Assembly (NCBI GenBank): GCA_900770525.1
Contig: CAAHDT010000027.1
Span: 186,001 to 250,000 of the forward strand
Length of the DNA: 64,000 bases
Reading direction: 5' to 3'
Origin: Candidatus Gastranaerophilales bacterium
Lineage (GTDB): Bacteria; Cyanobacteriota; Vampirovibrionia; Gastranaerophilales; Gastranaerophilaceae
Shown: piece after piece, positions 16,235-25,233 of the stretch
Layout of the letters: the number at the start of each line of letters is the position of its first letter
Position numbering within the stretch: the stretch's first letter is position 1
The notes under the pieces: model-generated
Told to the model about the DNA's origin: nothing
Seen by the model: only the letters and a program-made list of their open reading frames with translations
Database searches by the model: none
Program-made: the position numbers and the translations under genes

Positions 16235-18280
16235 CTATAGAGCTCCTCCACCTCCGTCATTGAAATAATCGTAGTGACGGATATCATCATAGTTATTCAT
16301 TGGTTCTGGTGCCGGTGGAGCCGGTTGTTGAGGTGCCGGTTGAGGAGTAGCCTTAACTTCTCTATAACGACTTCTCAACAATGCATCAAAGTTAGGTTCC
16401 ATTGTCAATTCAAAGTGGAAACGACCAACTTTTCTATCCTGATCAAAGTATGTACTGTTGATTAAAGGATAGCCCCAATATAAACGAGCGCTCAAATCAC
16501 CCGGTAATTGAACTCTTAAGCCCATACCGATTGATGCCATAAAGTATGAACCTTGGTGTCCTGAACCACCGCCAACACCGTATTGGTATTCATCAACTTG
16601 AGGGAATACACCACCAAAGTCCCCAAATACAGCACCTTTAACATATTTTCCGATAAACGGAATTTTTTCTCCGCTACGAGGACTGGTAATTTGTCTTGGT
16701 AATAACGGGAACATTAATTCAGCACTTGTGAAGAAACCATTTTTACCAATCATAGAACCTTCAGCGTAACCTCTAACGGTTGCCAAACCACCTGCTTGGA
16801 ACTGGTCAATGTACGGAATATATTTGTTGTTAGGAATAACTTGGTAGTTACCTCTTAACTGACCGATAACACCGTGAGAGAAATCGTGTAATCTAACAGC
16901 GCCACCAAAAATCTTGAAGTAGTTTGATTCTTTCCCGATAATTGGAGCTGCATAACCAACACCTTGGTTCAAATACCAAATACCATACTTGGTATCTTTT
17001 CTCATATTCAATGCAACATCGATACTTGTAACGTCATCTGTGCCCATATCGATCTTGCCTAAGCCCATTCCAGGGAACAAATTACCCAAATCCATTGAAG
17101 ATGTTGCTCTCTTATAGTTCAAAGATGCATAACTCTTCAACTCAAACCCTGGTTTTCTAACAAGTGGTTGAGTATAGTACAATGAATATGTATATGCACG
17201 GCTCTTTAAGTCTAACGGAGAGTATGGTCCCCATTTAACTTTTGCAAATGTTGAGCTGAACATAAAACCAACACGACCGTCATGTTTATTTACAGGGAAG
17301 TTATAATCAGCAAACGGGCTGGTTGAACCACCTGAAAAATAAGAGCCTAAGCTCAATTTATCTCTATGACCTGTCAAGCTGTCGAATTGTAACATAGCAC
17401 CGCCACGGATACGACCTGTTGTATAACGACCTGCGTTATCCATCATACCTGTAACGTGGAACGGAAGTTTTTCGTGAGCTTTCAACTCAACATCGGTTGT
17501 TCCTTCTTTTTCTCCGGCTTTTAAGTTCGCAGTAAGAGTAACACCTTCGTTGTAACGGTTAAAGTCCATTATATCTTTTTCTAACTCAACGATATCAAAC
17601 AACTCACCTTCTTTTTGAGGCATTCTGTCCGTAATATATTTTGATCTTGTCCATCTGTTCTGTTCAACGGTAACGTTTCCGACTTTACTTTCAACTAATT
17701 CAATTCGAATATTACCGTTTTGAACAGTTTGTTCAGGCAAAAAAGCTCGCGCAGTAACAAAACCGCGTGATGCATAAACTTTATTAATCTGTTCAACAAC
17801 ATTCTTTAAATCAGAAATGTAAACATTTTTACCTACCAAAGGACTTACAATTTTGTTAACTTCTTCTCTTGATAAAATTTGAGAAGGAGAAACTTCGATA
17901 GAATTTACGTAAACGGCTTGAGTGTCAGCGCCTTGAATTCCACCTTGCATATAATTACCGTTTGGATTGTATCCGTCTACAACATCTTGATTGCTAGGAT
18001 TTCCAGCTCGCCCGTAATCAGCATATTCTTGATACTGTTGTCTTGAATCTTGCTGTTGACGTTGTTGTCTTAGAAAATCTTCTTCGTGACGGTAATTCAT
18101 ACCGCCCTGCATTTGGAGTAATTGTAAATCTTGTTGGCTTGGCATTCCATATTGAACACCACTAGTAGCGCCGCCAAAATCTGATATATCGGATGCAAAC
18201 ACCGGCATAGCTATCGCCAAAAGCGCCCCTACGCCGAGAACGGTTTTAACAAATTTCATACTTTTTGTTTTCTTTTCCAT
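16235..18280 (-). CDS. Omp85-superfamily outer membrane protein (ShlB/FhaC/BamA-like)
   Basis: A 681-residue outer-membrane beta-barrel. A signal peptide (residues 1-29, ending MPVFAS) is followed by a Gln/Gly-rich linker. POTRA-type repeats cover about residues 125-275 (YVNSIEVSPSQILSREEVNK; YASRGFVTARAFLPE), and a barrel follows. The barrel contains VRGYAEGS, the Omp85 signature loop that corresponds to VRGF in BamA/FhaC. The POTRA text resembles the two-partner-secretion class. The C-terminus past the barrel is Pro-rich, then NDGGGGAL, an unusual tail because Omp85 barrels normally end in Phe at the last strand. AAGGTG precedes the ATG. It is divergent from an OmpH-like chaperone gene, as in many envelope-assembly loci. 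Confidence 0.85.
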   Translation of the reverse strand: MEKKTKSMKFVKTVLGVGALLAIAMPVFASDISDFGGATSGVQYGMPSQQDLQLLQMQGGMNYRHEEDFLRQQRQQQDSRQQYQEYADYGRAGNPSNQDVVDGYNPNGNYMQGGIQGADTQAVYVNSIEVSPSQILSREEVNKIVSPLVGKNVYISDLKNVVEQINKVYASRGFVTARAFLPEQTVQNGNIRIELVESKVGNVTVEQNRWTRSKYITDRMPQKEGELFDIVELEKDIMDFNRYNEGVTLTANLKAGEKEGTTDVELKAHEKLPFHVTGMMDNAGRYTTGRIRGGAMLQFDSLTGHRDKLSLGSYFSGGSTSPFADYNFPVNKHDGRVGFMFSSTFAKVKWGPYSPLDLKSRAYTYSLYYTQPLVRKPGFELKSYASLNYKRATSSMDLGNLFPGMGLGKIDMGTDDVTSIDVALNMRKDTKYGIWYLNQGVGYAAPIIGKESNYFKIFGGAVRLHDFSHGVIGQLRGNYQVIPNNKYIPYIDQFQAGGLATVRGYAEGSMIGKNGFFTSAELMFPLLPRQITSPRSGEKIPFIGKYVKGAVFGDFGGVFPQVDEYQYGVGGGSGHQGSYFMASIGMGLRVQLPGDLSARLYWGYPLINSTYFDQDRKVGRFHFELTMEPNFDALLRSRYREVKATPQPAPQQPAPPAPEPMNNYDDIRHYDYFNDGGGGAL

Positions 18281-18552
18281 TACACACCTTCAATTTAGTA
18301 TACTAATAATTAATCTAATTCTGTGATATTTACATTCTGAAACTTAGACACTCTAATAAAAACAGTTTCTAAATTTTTGTTGCTATTTTTTTACAAAAAT
18401 TCACATATTAGCAAATTTTTGTTTTCACCTGATATTATTATATGAGATGATATTGTTAATGTAAAGGAACTTATTAAAAGTTCACACAAAAAATGTATCA
18501 AATATACAAAAAATCATCTAAATAGAGGATAATGAAAAAAGGAGAGTTTATT

Positions 18553-19020
18553 ATGAACAATAAAATTAAGTTTTTAGCGGTAGGATTAGCTGCATTCGTT
18601 ATCGGAATGGGCACAAATAATTTTGCATTATCCGATGTTCCAACAGGTTTTAAAGTTGCAGTAATTGATGTTCCACAAGTTGTTGCTTCTTCTGCTCAAG
18701 TTCAAGCCCTTAAAAAAGATCAAGAAGCTAAAGCAAAAGAAATCACTACATACATTGAAAAAGCAAGAAAAGACGTAGCTGCAACGACTGATGAAAAGAA
18801 GAAAAAAGCTCTTGAAGATAAATATACTAAAGATTTGTTAACTAAAAGAAACACCATAGAAAAAGATTATGCAACTAAATTGCAAGAAATTGATAAAAAC
18901 ATTTCTGCAAAAATAGAAACAAAAGCAAAAGCTGACGGTTACAATCTTGTACTTGCCAAAACCGTAGTTCTATATGGTGGCACTGATATTACTCAAGATA
19001 TGATTAAAGCTGTTAAATAA
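18553..19020 (+). CDS. OmpH/Skp-like periplasmic chaperone
   Basis: A 155-residue secreted protein. A signal peptide runs to about residue 27. The short N-terminal strand VAVIDVPQVV, a Lys/Glu/Ala-rich coiled coil (residues 45-115) and the closing strands around YNLVLAKTVVLYGG are diagnostic of OmpH. It would escort outer-membrane proteins through the periplasm, probably including the divergent Omp85 protein. I use ATG 18553 because AAGGAG sits at a correct distance; the in-frame ATG at 18532 precedes that site. Confidence 0.88.
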   Translation: MNNKIKFLAVGLAAFVIGMGTNNFALSDVPTGFKVAVIDVPQVVASSAQVQALKKDQEAKAKEITTYIEKARKDVAATTDEKKKKALEDKYTKDLLTKRNTIEKDYATKLQEIDKNISAKIETKAKADGYNLVLAKTVVLYGGTDITQDMIKAVK

Positions 19021-19054
19021 TTTTTTTTATTATTACTATCCTCCAATAGTAAAC

Positions 19055-19097
19055 GAGCTCACCTAAACACGTAATTACGTAAGTGAGTTCTTTTTTT
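19055..19097 (+). terminator. Intrinsic terminator after the OmpH-like gene
   Basis: GAGCTCAC (19055-19062) pairs with GTGAGTTC (19083-19090) with one G-U, and an inner ACGTAATTACGT palindrome extends the hairpin. Seven T follow. Confidence 0.8.
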
Positions 19098-19114
19098 ATG
19101 TTTTTCATTATAAA

Positions 19115-19144
19115 ATGTCGGCTCCAAAACTTTGGAGCCGACAT
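19115..19144 (-). terminator. Hairpin after ppdK
   Basis: ATGTCGGCTCCAAA (19115-19128) is fully complementary to 19131-19144. It lies 22 bp past the ppdK stop codon. On the minus strand the stem is followed by TTTATAATG, a weak T-tract. Confidence 0.65.
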
Positions 19145-19166
19145 CCGTAATGTGTATAAAAGAAGC

Positions 19167-21845
19167 TTATTTACAACCTAGAGGTCCTTCTTCTTCTTTA
19201 CTGTGTTTGAACTCAATAACAGCTTGAGCCGCAGCCAACCTTGCTTGGGGAACTCTGAACGGAGAACAAGACACGTAATTTAAGCCAATTCTATGACAGA
19301 ATTTAACTGATGCCGGATCACCGCCGTGTTCACCACAAATACCGCGTTTCAAGTGAGGACGAACAGTCAAAGCTTTATCCAAAGCTATTTTCATCAACTG
19401 TCCAACACCTTCTTGGTCAAGAGTTTGGAATGGGTTAGCAGGCAAAATCTTATTTTCAACATATTTATGCAAGAATTTACCTTCCGCATCATCTCTTGAG
19501 AAACCAAATGTCATCTGAGTCAAGTCGTTAGTACCGAATGAGAAGAATTCAGCATATTTAGCGATTTGGTCAGCAGTTAAAGCTGCTCTAGGGATTTCAA
19601 TCATTGTACCAATCATGTAATCTATTTCAATGCCTTTTTCTCTCATTACTTCATGAGCAACACGTTCAAGAACTTTTCTGGCTTCTTTAAGCTCGTTTAC
19701 GTGCCCTACAAGCGGAATCATAACTTCAGGCTTAACCTTCAAACCTTCTTTAGCCAAATCACAAGCCGCATAGAAGATTGCACGAACTTGCATTTCATTA
19801 ATTTCAGGATAAGTCAAACCTAAACGACATCCTCTCAAGCCCATCATAGGGTTAGATTCAGACATAGCCTCTACAAGGTGCAACATTTCTTCATCTGCCT
19901 TATAATCTTGTCCAAGAGCCTTCTTAGTTGCAACAGTTGCAATTAATTCACCCTTATTAGGCAAGAATTCGTGCAAAGGTGGGTCTAACAATCTGATTGT
20001 CATCGGTTTTTCACCCATTGCCTTAAACATTGCATAAAAATCGCTATATTGCATTGGTAACAAATGATCCAAAGCCTCTTTTCTGGCTTCAGGAGTTCCG
20101 GCAATAATCATCTTTTGAACCCAAGGTAATCTCTCAGGTGCCATAAACATGTGTTCCGTCCTACAAAGCCCAACACCCTCTGCGCCTAATTCAAGAGCTT
20201 TGGCAACATCAGCAGGAGTATCGGCATTTGCTCTTACACCAAGGATTTTAACTTCGTTTACCCATTCAAAAAGTTTCTTAAAGTTATCATCCATTGTCGG
20301 AGGAACTAAGTGAACAGCACCCTCCATAACCTCACCGGTACCACCATCAAGAGAAATAATATCATCTTTATGGTAAATAGTACCATCTGCAGCAGTTAAT
20401 GTTTCGTTTTTCAAATCTATTTTTAAGTCTTCGCAACCTGCAACGCAAGGTTTACCCATACCTTTTGCAACAACAGCTGCGTGAGAAGTCATACCGCCTC
20501 TTAAAGTCAAAACACCTTGAGATGCAATCATACCGTGAATGTCATCCGGACATGTTTCGATACGAACCAGAATAACTTTTTCGCCATTTTTACCACGTTC
20601 AGCAGCTTCTTCTGTATCAAAAACAACTTTACCTACTGCAGCTCCAGGAGATGCAGCAAGTCCTTTTGCAATCTGTTTTGCTGTTTTCTTTGCGGCATTA
20701 TCAAATCCAGGTAGAAGAACTTGATAAATTTGATTAGGGTCAACAAGTTCAATTGCTCTTTCCTTATCAATAATACCTTCTTCAGCCATTTCTACCGCAA
20801 TTCGAATAGAGGCAGCAGCCGTTCTCTTACCGTTACGAGTTTGCAAAATATACAGTTTACCTTTTTCTATTGTAAATTCCATATCTTGAACATCTTTGTA
20901 ACCTTTTTCAAGTTTTTTAGCAATATCTACATATTGTTTATACAAAGCCGGCATCTCATTTTCCAATTCTGCAATAGGTTTTGGAGTTCTGATACCTGCA
21001 ACAACGTCTTCACCTTGTGCATTTGTTAAATATTCACCATAGAACTTATTTTCACCTGTTGAAGGGTTTCTGGTAAATGAAACACCTGTCGCACAATCGT
21101 CACCCATATTACCAAAGACCATTGTTTGAACGTTAACAGCAGTACCGTAGTTGTGATCAATTTTGTAGTGATTACGATATGCAACAGCACGAGGAATATT
21201 CCAAGACCTGAACACGGCTTCAATTGCCTCTTCTAACTGAATATAAGGATCTTGTGGAAACTCTTTACCTGTTTCTCTTTTAATCAATTCTTTGTATGGT
21301 TCGATTAAAGATTTCCAATCTTCGGCTGTCAAATCAGTATCAGACTTGTAGCCTTTTTTAGCCTTAATCTCATCCATATAATCTTCAAATTTTTGTCTAT
21401 CAATTTCCCAAGCAACAGAACCAAACATTGTTAAGAAACGACGATATGAATCATAACAAAATCTTGGGTTACCTGTTAATTTAATCATACCTTCGACAGT
21501 ACTATCGTTTAAACCAAGGTTCAAAATGGTTTCCATCATACCTGGCATGGACAGTCTCGCACCGGAACGAACTGAAACTAAAAGTGGATTTTCTGCATCG
21601 CCGAATTTTTTGCCGGCTTCTTCTTCAACTTTTTTTAATCCTTCTTTAACTTCATCCATCAAACCTGTAGGCATTTTGTTGCCGTGATTAATATAATCCA
21701 TACAAGTTTCTGTCGTAATAGTTAATCCCGGAGGAACCGGAAGTCCTAAATTAGTCATTTCTGCAAGGTTAGCACCTTTTCCTCCCAAAAGATTACGCAT
21801 GTTTGCATTACCTTCATGGAAGAGCCATACACGTTTTTCTGTCAT
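19167..21845 (-). CDS. ppdK: Pyruvate, phosphate dikinase
   Basis: An 892-residue enzyme that interconverts pyruvate + ATP + Pi and PEP + AMP + PPi. The ATP-grasp domain starts GGKGANLAEMTNLGLPVPPG. The swivelling domain carries the phosphorylated His in GGMTSHAAVVAKGMGKPCVAG (about residue 455). The C-terminal TIM barrel includes RLLDPPLHEFLP and SFGTNDLTQMTFGFSRDD, with the catalytic Cys in GICGEHGGDP. All key residues are present and the length is normal. In anaerobes it often works in the glycolytic direction, saving ATP with PPi. It is transcribed alone. Confidence 0.97.
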   Translation of the reverse strand: MTEKRVWLFHEGNANMRNLLGGKGANLAEMTNLGLPVPPGLTITTETCMDYINHGNKMPTGLMDEVKEGLKKVEEEAGKKFGDAENPLLVSVRSGARLSMPGMMETILNLGLNDSTVEGMIKLTGNPRFCYDSYRRFLTMFGSVAWEIDRQKFEDYMDEIKAKKGYKSDTDLTAEDWKSLIEPYKELIKRETGKEFPQDPYIQLEEAIEAVFRSWNIPRAVAYRNHYKIDHNYGTAVNVQTMVFGNMGDDCATGVSFTRNPSTGENKFYGEYLTNAQGEDVVAGIRTPKPIAELENEMPALYKQYVDIAKKLEKGYKDVQDMEFTIEKGKLYILQTRNGKRTAAASIRIAVEMAEEGIIDKERAIELVDPNQIYQVLLPGFDNAAKKTAKQIAKGLAASPGAAVGKVVFDTEEAAERGKNGEKVILVRIETCPDDIHGMIASQGVLTLRGGMTSHAAVVAKGMGKPCVAGCEDLKIDLKNETLTAADGTIYHKDDIISLDGGTGEVMEGAVHLVPPTMDDNFKKLFEWVNEVKILGVRANADTPADVAKALELGAEGVGLCRTEHMFMAPERLPWVQKMIIAGTPEARKEALDHLLPMQYSDFYAMFKAMGEKPMTIRLLDPPLHEFLPNKGELIATVATKKALGQDYKADEEMLHLVEAMSESNPMMGLRGCRLGLTYPEINEMQVRAIFYAACDLAKEGLKVKPEVMIPLVGHVNELKEARKVLERVAHEVMREKGIEIDYMIGTMIEIPRAALTADQIAKYAEFFSFGTNDLTQMTFGFSRDDAEGKFLHKYVENKILPANPFQTLDQEGVGQLMKIALDKALTVRPHLKRGICGEHGGDPASVKFCHRIGLNYVSCSPFRVPQARLAAAQAVIEFKHSKEEEGPLGCK

Positions 21846-21984
21846 TGTGTCACTCCTTATATATACTCACTAAAACATAGAAAACTCTATACTCAAATTG
21901 TAACACATGTTTTTCAAAATGTAAATCATCTTTGTAGGTTTATTTTAATTTTTTCACCTGAAAGTGGTATTTTTCACACAAAAA

Positions 21985-22015
21985 ACAGCCCCGAATTTAT
22001 CGGAGCTGTCTTTTT
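21985..22015. terminator. Terminator after rpsR
   Basis: ACAGC...CCGA pairs with TCGG...GCTGT (21985-22009), with A5 before and T5 after the stem. It ends the rpsF-ssb-rpsR transcript on the minus strand and could work in both directions. Confidence 0.75.
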
Positions 22016-22029
22016 ACCTAAATCATAAA

Positions 22030-22263
22030 TTAGTCAAAAACGTAGCTTATGATAGATGCTTCTCTAGCACGTTTAATTGCTTTTGCAATCATACGTTGGT
22101 GAGCAGCACAGTTACCTGTAATTCTGCGAGGAATAATTTTTCCTGCTTCTGTAAGGTATCTTTTCAATTTTGCAGCATCTTTGAAATCAATAGATGTAAC
22201 TTTGTCTGCACAAAGACTGCAATTCTTACGTTTTTTCTTATCTGCATCGTTTTGTCTTGCCAT
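22030..22263 (-). CDS. rpsR: 30S ribosomal protein S18
   Basis: A 77-residue S18 with the conserved core FKDAAKLKRYLTEAGKIIPRRITG and an N-terminal zinc-type CSLC pair, the C+ form. It is the third gene of the classic rpsF-ssb-rpsR operon. It ends in front of a terminator. Confidence 0.96.
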   Translation of the reverse strand: MARQNDADKKKRKNCSLCADKVTSIDFKDAAKLKRYLTEAGKIIPRRITGNCAAHQRMIAKAIKRAREASIISYVFD

Positions 22264-22307
22264 TGTTTTAATTTGCCTTTCTAGCCTTAATTTAGTACAT
22301 ATAACTT

Positions 22308-22721
22308 TTAGAACGGAATTTCGTCTTCACCGATTAATTCATTTGAAAAATCATCTGATTCAATTTTTACAATTTCCTCAGTACCGAACTTTGAACTGCC
22401 GGATGATGGAGCAGGTGCAGAACCTCCGCCACTCATTTGTTCAATAGTTGCAGCTTCAATTTCAAATATTCTCTTTTCAGAACCATCATCAGCCTTTACT
22501 GTTGCGGTCTGTAATCTGCCTTCAACAAGAACTCTATCACCTTTTGACAATGAAGATACAATCTCATCAAGATTATTTCTCTTAGAAATAACTCTGATTA
22601 ACATTTCTTCTCTATCACCAATATTCAAAACAAATGACGATACTGCCACATTATTTTGAGTAAATCTTTTTTCAGGTGTTCTGTATAAAGTACCTGTCAC
22701 AACTGCTTTTGCTAAAGACAT
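22308..22721 (-). CDS. ssb: Single-stranded DNA-binding protein
   Basis: A 137-residue SSB. The OB fold occupies residues 1-100 (VTGTLYRTPEKRF, RVLVEGRLQTA). A Gly/Ser/Pro-rich linker follows, then the acidic tip EDEIPF, the docking site for replication and repair partners. It is shorter than E. coli SSB (178 residues) because the linker is short. It sits between rpsF and rpsR. Confidence 0.95.
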   Translation of the reverse strand: MSLAKAVVTGTLYRTPEKRFTQNNVAVSSFVLNIGDREEMLIRVISKRNNLDEIVSSLSKGDRVLVEGRLQTATVKADDGSEKRIFEIEAATIEQMSGGGSAPAPSSGSSKFGTEEIVKIESDDFSNELIGEDEIPF

Positions 22722-22750
22722 TTTTCCTTCTTTCTAACTTATCTACAAAC

Positions 22751-23050
22751 TTATACAGATGCTTTTGCAGCAGATTCCATAAACATAGTTCTCAAAATAC
22801 TGTCATTCAATCTTAATTGTCTTCTGAATTCTGCAACTTTGTCTGCAGGAATAGCTAAAACAGCAGAGAAGAAAAATCCATCTCTGAAGTTTTGGATATC
22901 ATAAGCCAATTTTTTTCTGCCGATTTTGTCTGTAGATTCAACTTTACCACCGAAAGAAACAACTGTTTCTTCAAGTTTAGCAATCATTTTATCTACATCT
23001 TCTACATCCATATTTGGTTTGAAGATAGTTAATAATTCATAATTTTTCAT
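22751..23050 (-). CDS. rpsF: 30S ribosomal protein S6
   Basis: A 99-residue S6: MKNYELLTIFKPNMD at the start, then GRKKLAYDIQNFRDGFFF in the middle. It is the first gene of the rpsF-ssb-rpsR operon, with AAGGAG in front of the ATG. S6 and S18 form a dimer on the 30S platform. Confidence 0.96.
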   Translation of the reverse strand: MKNYELLTIFKPNMDVEDVDKMIAKLEETVVSFGGKVESTDKIGRKKLAYDIQNFRDGFFFSAVLAIPADKVAEFRRQLRLNDSILRTMFMESAAKASV

Positions 23051-23106
23051 ATTTATAATTCTCCTTTATAGTTTATATGCTAATCTTATCATGAAAAAAC
23101 AAATAA

Positions 23107-23940
23107 TTACAAGATATAATCTGCAACGAAGCTATAATTAGCAGGGCCTCTCATATACACGTGCTCTTGCAAATTATCCTTACTTCCGCGCCATTCAATG
23201 AATACAGCCCCACCGAGTAAATTAACTTTCACTTTCGGTTCTGTTAAGTTATTTAAAATACAAGCTACTTGAGAAGCGCAAGCCCCTGTTCCACAAGCCA
23301 AAGTAATTCCGCAGCCTCTCTCGTAAACTCTCATTTCGATTTCATTTTTCGATAATACTTTAACAAATTCCGTATTAGTTTTTTCAGGAAAAAATTCATG
23401 TTTTTCAATAACAGGTCCATATTTGAGTGCTAAATCCATTGGATTTCCATCCGTAAAGATTACGCAATGAGGATTTCCCATTGAAACAGGAGTTATTTCA
23501 AAAGTTTTGTCCAAAGCCGTTAACATTCTCTCTCCATTGAACGGAATTTTTTCATATTCTAATATAGGCGCCCCCATATCAACTCGAACTGTTCCATCAT
23601 CCAATAATTCAGGCTTGATAATTCCTGCGAGCGTATCAACTGAAAACAATTTTTTGCAAACAAGTTTTTTATCATAAACGTACTTAGAAAAACATCTTAT
23701 ACCATTTCCGCACATTTGCGCCGTTGTCCCGTCTGAATTATAAAAATACCAACCAATATCGGCATTTTTAACCCCAAGATTAGGGATAATCATCCCGTCA
23801 GCGCCAACTCCAAAATTTCTGTCACAAACTTTCTTCGCAAGTTCCGACATAGACAAACCTGTTTTTTCGTATTCTGAATAATCTATTATAACAAAATCGT
23901 TTCCGCAACCTTGCATTTTAGTTAATTTTATAGTCTTCAT
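23107..23940 (-). CDS. dapF: Diaminopimelate epimerase
   Basis: A 277-residue cofactor-free racemase converting LL- to meso-diaminopimelate for lysine and peptidoglycan. The start KMQGCGNDFVIID, the first catalytic Cys in MCGNGIRC (about residue 77) and the second in ACGTGACA (about 217) are all present. A meso-DAP wall agrees with the Gram-negative envelope seen elsewhere. GGAGG precedes the ATG. It stands alone. Confidence 0.96.
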   Translation of the reverse strand: MKTIKLTKMQGCGNDFVIIDYSEYEKTGLSMSELAKKVCDRNFGVGADGMIIPNLGVKNADIGWYFYNSDGTTAQMCGNGIRCFSKYVYDKKLVCKKLFSVDTLAGIIKPELLDDGTVRVDMGAPILEYEKIPFNGERMLTALDKTFEITPVSMGNPHCVIFTDGNPMDLALKYGPVIEKHEFFPEKTNTEFVKVLSKNEIEMRVYERGCGITLACGTGACASQVACILNNLTEPKVKVNLLGGAVFIEWRGSKDNLQEHVYMRGPANYSFVADYIL

Positions 23941-24004
23941 CTATACCTCCATAACTGTTTTGTATAAAGGTATTCTAACACGAAAAAATTACCGATAGCA
24001 CAAC

Positions 24005-24670
24005 TTACTTGAGGTAAGATAAATTTTTTATTATTCGCCCGACAACCTTAAATTCTACTCTTTTTAAATCTTCCATTGTATAAACAATATCTTCGTACAC
24101 CTTGTTGAAATAACTAAATGTAATTGTTCCATCTACGGAAAATTTAATGATATTAACAAAGATACAAGAATCGTTATTAGTAGTATAAGCATAAATCCCG
24201 CTACTTAATAAATCCCTGCACGAAATATCCATAAGCATAATATCTCCGTCAGATACAGGAAATTCTCCGCCAGCCATGCAATCTCCGAGCATTTTCATGA
24301 TTCGAAGATTCTTTTCATCTTTATTCCAGACATCATGTACCAGCTCCCTATCAATCCATATACTGGTAACCTTTGGATTTTTTATCGCACCTGCGACAAG
24401 TTCGTTTTCGTAATACTTAATCTCTACAGCATCAGGGTATACAGTAGTTGGAGTATTCAAAGCAGCTTTGTTTTTTATGTAATCATTCAAAATATTACAG
24501 CCATAGTGGTCGATAATTCTAATAACTTCAGAAACCTTAAGTTCACTTTGTCTTGAAATTCTTTTGTTCAAAGCAATAGCAGACACACCCAAAACCTGTG
24601 CCAATTCGGTCTGTGGGATAACTCTTTTTAAATGATTTTGTAACGATATCAAAGCATCTGTTATTATCAT
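24005..24670 (-). CDS. S24/CI-like repressor with degenerate protease site
   Basis: A 221-residue regulator. The N-terminal HTH (residues about 15-65: TELAQVLGVSAIALNKRIS) is followed by a C-terminal LexA/CI-type fold (LGDCMAGG...VSDGDIMLMD). In active S24 proteins the first motif is GDSM, with Ser as nucleophile; here it is Cys (about residue 131). The later VKR-type Lys is replaced by Asn (FVNII). Self-cleavage is therefore unlikely, or uses different chemistry. I start it at ATG 24670, which has AAGGACGG in front. It is divergent from a minimal LuxR-type gene, whose promoter lies right beside its 5' end. Confidence 0.78.
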   Translation of the reverse strand: MIITDALISLQNHLKRVIPQTELAQVLGVSAIALNKRISRQSELKVSEVIRIIDHYGCNILNDYIKNKAALNTPTTVYPDAVEIKYYENELVAGAIKNPKVTSIWIDRELVHDVWNKDEKNLRIMKMLGDCMAGGEFPVSDGDIMLMDISCRDLLSSGIYAYTTNNDSCIFVNIIKFSVDGTITFSYFNKVYEDIVYTMEDLKRVEFKVVGRIIKNLSYLK

Positions 24671-24705
24671 TTTTCCGTCCTTTTGATTATGTAAAACAAA
24701 AAGTC

Positions 24706-24734
24706 TTGACAAATATTGCCATTTAGTATATTAT
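24706..24734 (+). promoter_or_regulatory. Consensus housekeeping promoter for the LuxR-type gene
   Basis: TTGACA (24706-24711), a 17-bp spacer and TATTAT (24729-24734) make the best sigma-70-type promoter noticed in the window. It would give a leader of about 180 nt before the LuxR-type gene. Confidence 0.75.
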
Positions 24735-24737
24735 ATA

Positions 24738-24771
24738 GACATAATGTCACCTTGATTAACAAAAAGTTAAT
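24738..24771. promoter_or_regulatory. Two dyads downstream of the promoter, candidate operators
   Basis: GACAT-A-ATGTC (24738-24748) covers the expected transcription start, and ATTAAC-N5-GTTAAT (24755-24771) lies just beyond. Both sit between the divergent S24-like and LuxR-type genes, so either could be a repressor site. Confidence 0.4.
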
Positions 24772-24869
24772 TTTATGTGTACATATATTATACAACAAAA
24801 ATACCCAAATAGCTATTTTTAAAAATACTTTAGTAAAACTTTACAAATGGAAGATATTGGGCGATAAAA

Positions 24870-24920
24870 ATGAAAAAATACGTAAAAAAACGTATTATTA
24901 AAAAAATAATGGGGGCTTAA
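24870..24920 (+). CDS. Possible 16-residue basic leader peptide coupled to the LuxR-type gene
   Basis: An ATG at 24870 opens MKKYVKKRIIKKIMGA, whose TAA (24918-24920) shares its last A with the ATG of the downstream gene (TAATG). Nine of the sixteen residues are basic or Tyr/Met and there is no clear ribosome site, so it could be chance in an A-rich leader. The GGGGG inside its last codons would serve as ribosome site for the next gene. Confidence 0.35.
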   Translation: MKKYVKKRIIKKIMGA

Positions 24921-25144
24921 TGGAAAAATTAACAAAAAGAGAAACATCCGTATTAAGATACGTTTGTCAAGGTTTAAATAACAAAGAAATTGCAAAACAT
25001 ATGTTTATCAGTCATCACACCGTAAAAGTTTATATGAGTACTATTTTAAGAAAATTCGGTGTTGAAAACAGAACACTTGCTGCATTTATTGCAGGAAAGT
25101 ACGATTTAGTACACGAAAGTATTTCACAAAAAGAATGTGCCTAA
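24920..25144 (+). CDS. Single-domain LuxR/GerE-type HTH protein
   Basis: A 74-residue protein that is almost entirely a GerE HTH: LTKRETSVLRYVCQGLNNKEIAKHMFISHHTVKVYMSTILRKFGV, in which the typical LT.RE, NKEIA and S.HTVK.Y positions are conserved. It has no receiver or ligand domain, so activity must be set by expression or partners. It is transcribed from a consensus promoter divergent from the S24-like repressor. It ends in front of a strong terminator. Confidence 0.88.
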   Translation: MEKLTKRETSVLRYVCQGLNNKEIAKHMFISHHTVKVYMSTILRKFGVENRTLAAFIAGKYDLVHESISQKECA

Positions 25145-25177
25145 CCTTTTATACTAACGGTCACTTTTAGGGAGTAA

Positions 25178-25208
25178 AAAAGGAGTTCTGGCTCTCAGAA
25201 CTCCTTTT
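25178..25208. terminator. Bidirectional terminator
   Basis: AAAAGGAGTTCTG (25178-25190), loop GCTCT and CAGAACTCCTTTT form a 13-bp stem with A- and T-runs on the two sides. It serves the LuxR-type gene and the convergent GGGtGRT gene. Confidence 0.85.
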
Positions 25209-25233
25209 ATTCTATTTTATAATGGTTTATTGA

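Noticed and set aside
20517..21029. Plus-strand frames of 60-100 codons inside ppdK
   Set aside because: They are antisense shadows of a highly conserved gene, rich in Cys/Phe/Ser as expected for mirror frames.
24716..24901. 61-codon frame starting right after the S24-like gene
   Set aside because: It covers the promoter and dyads, has no ribosome site and a random-looking composition; only the coupled 16-codon mini-ORF was kept as a possibility.
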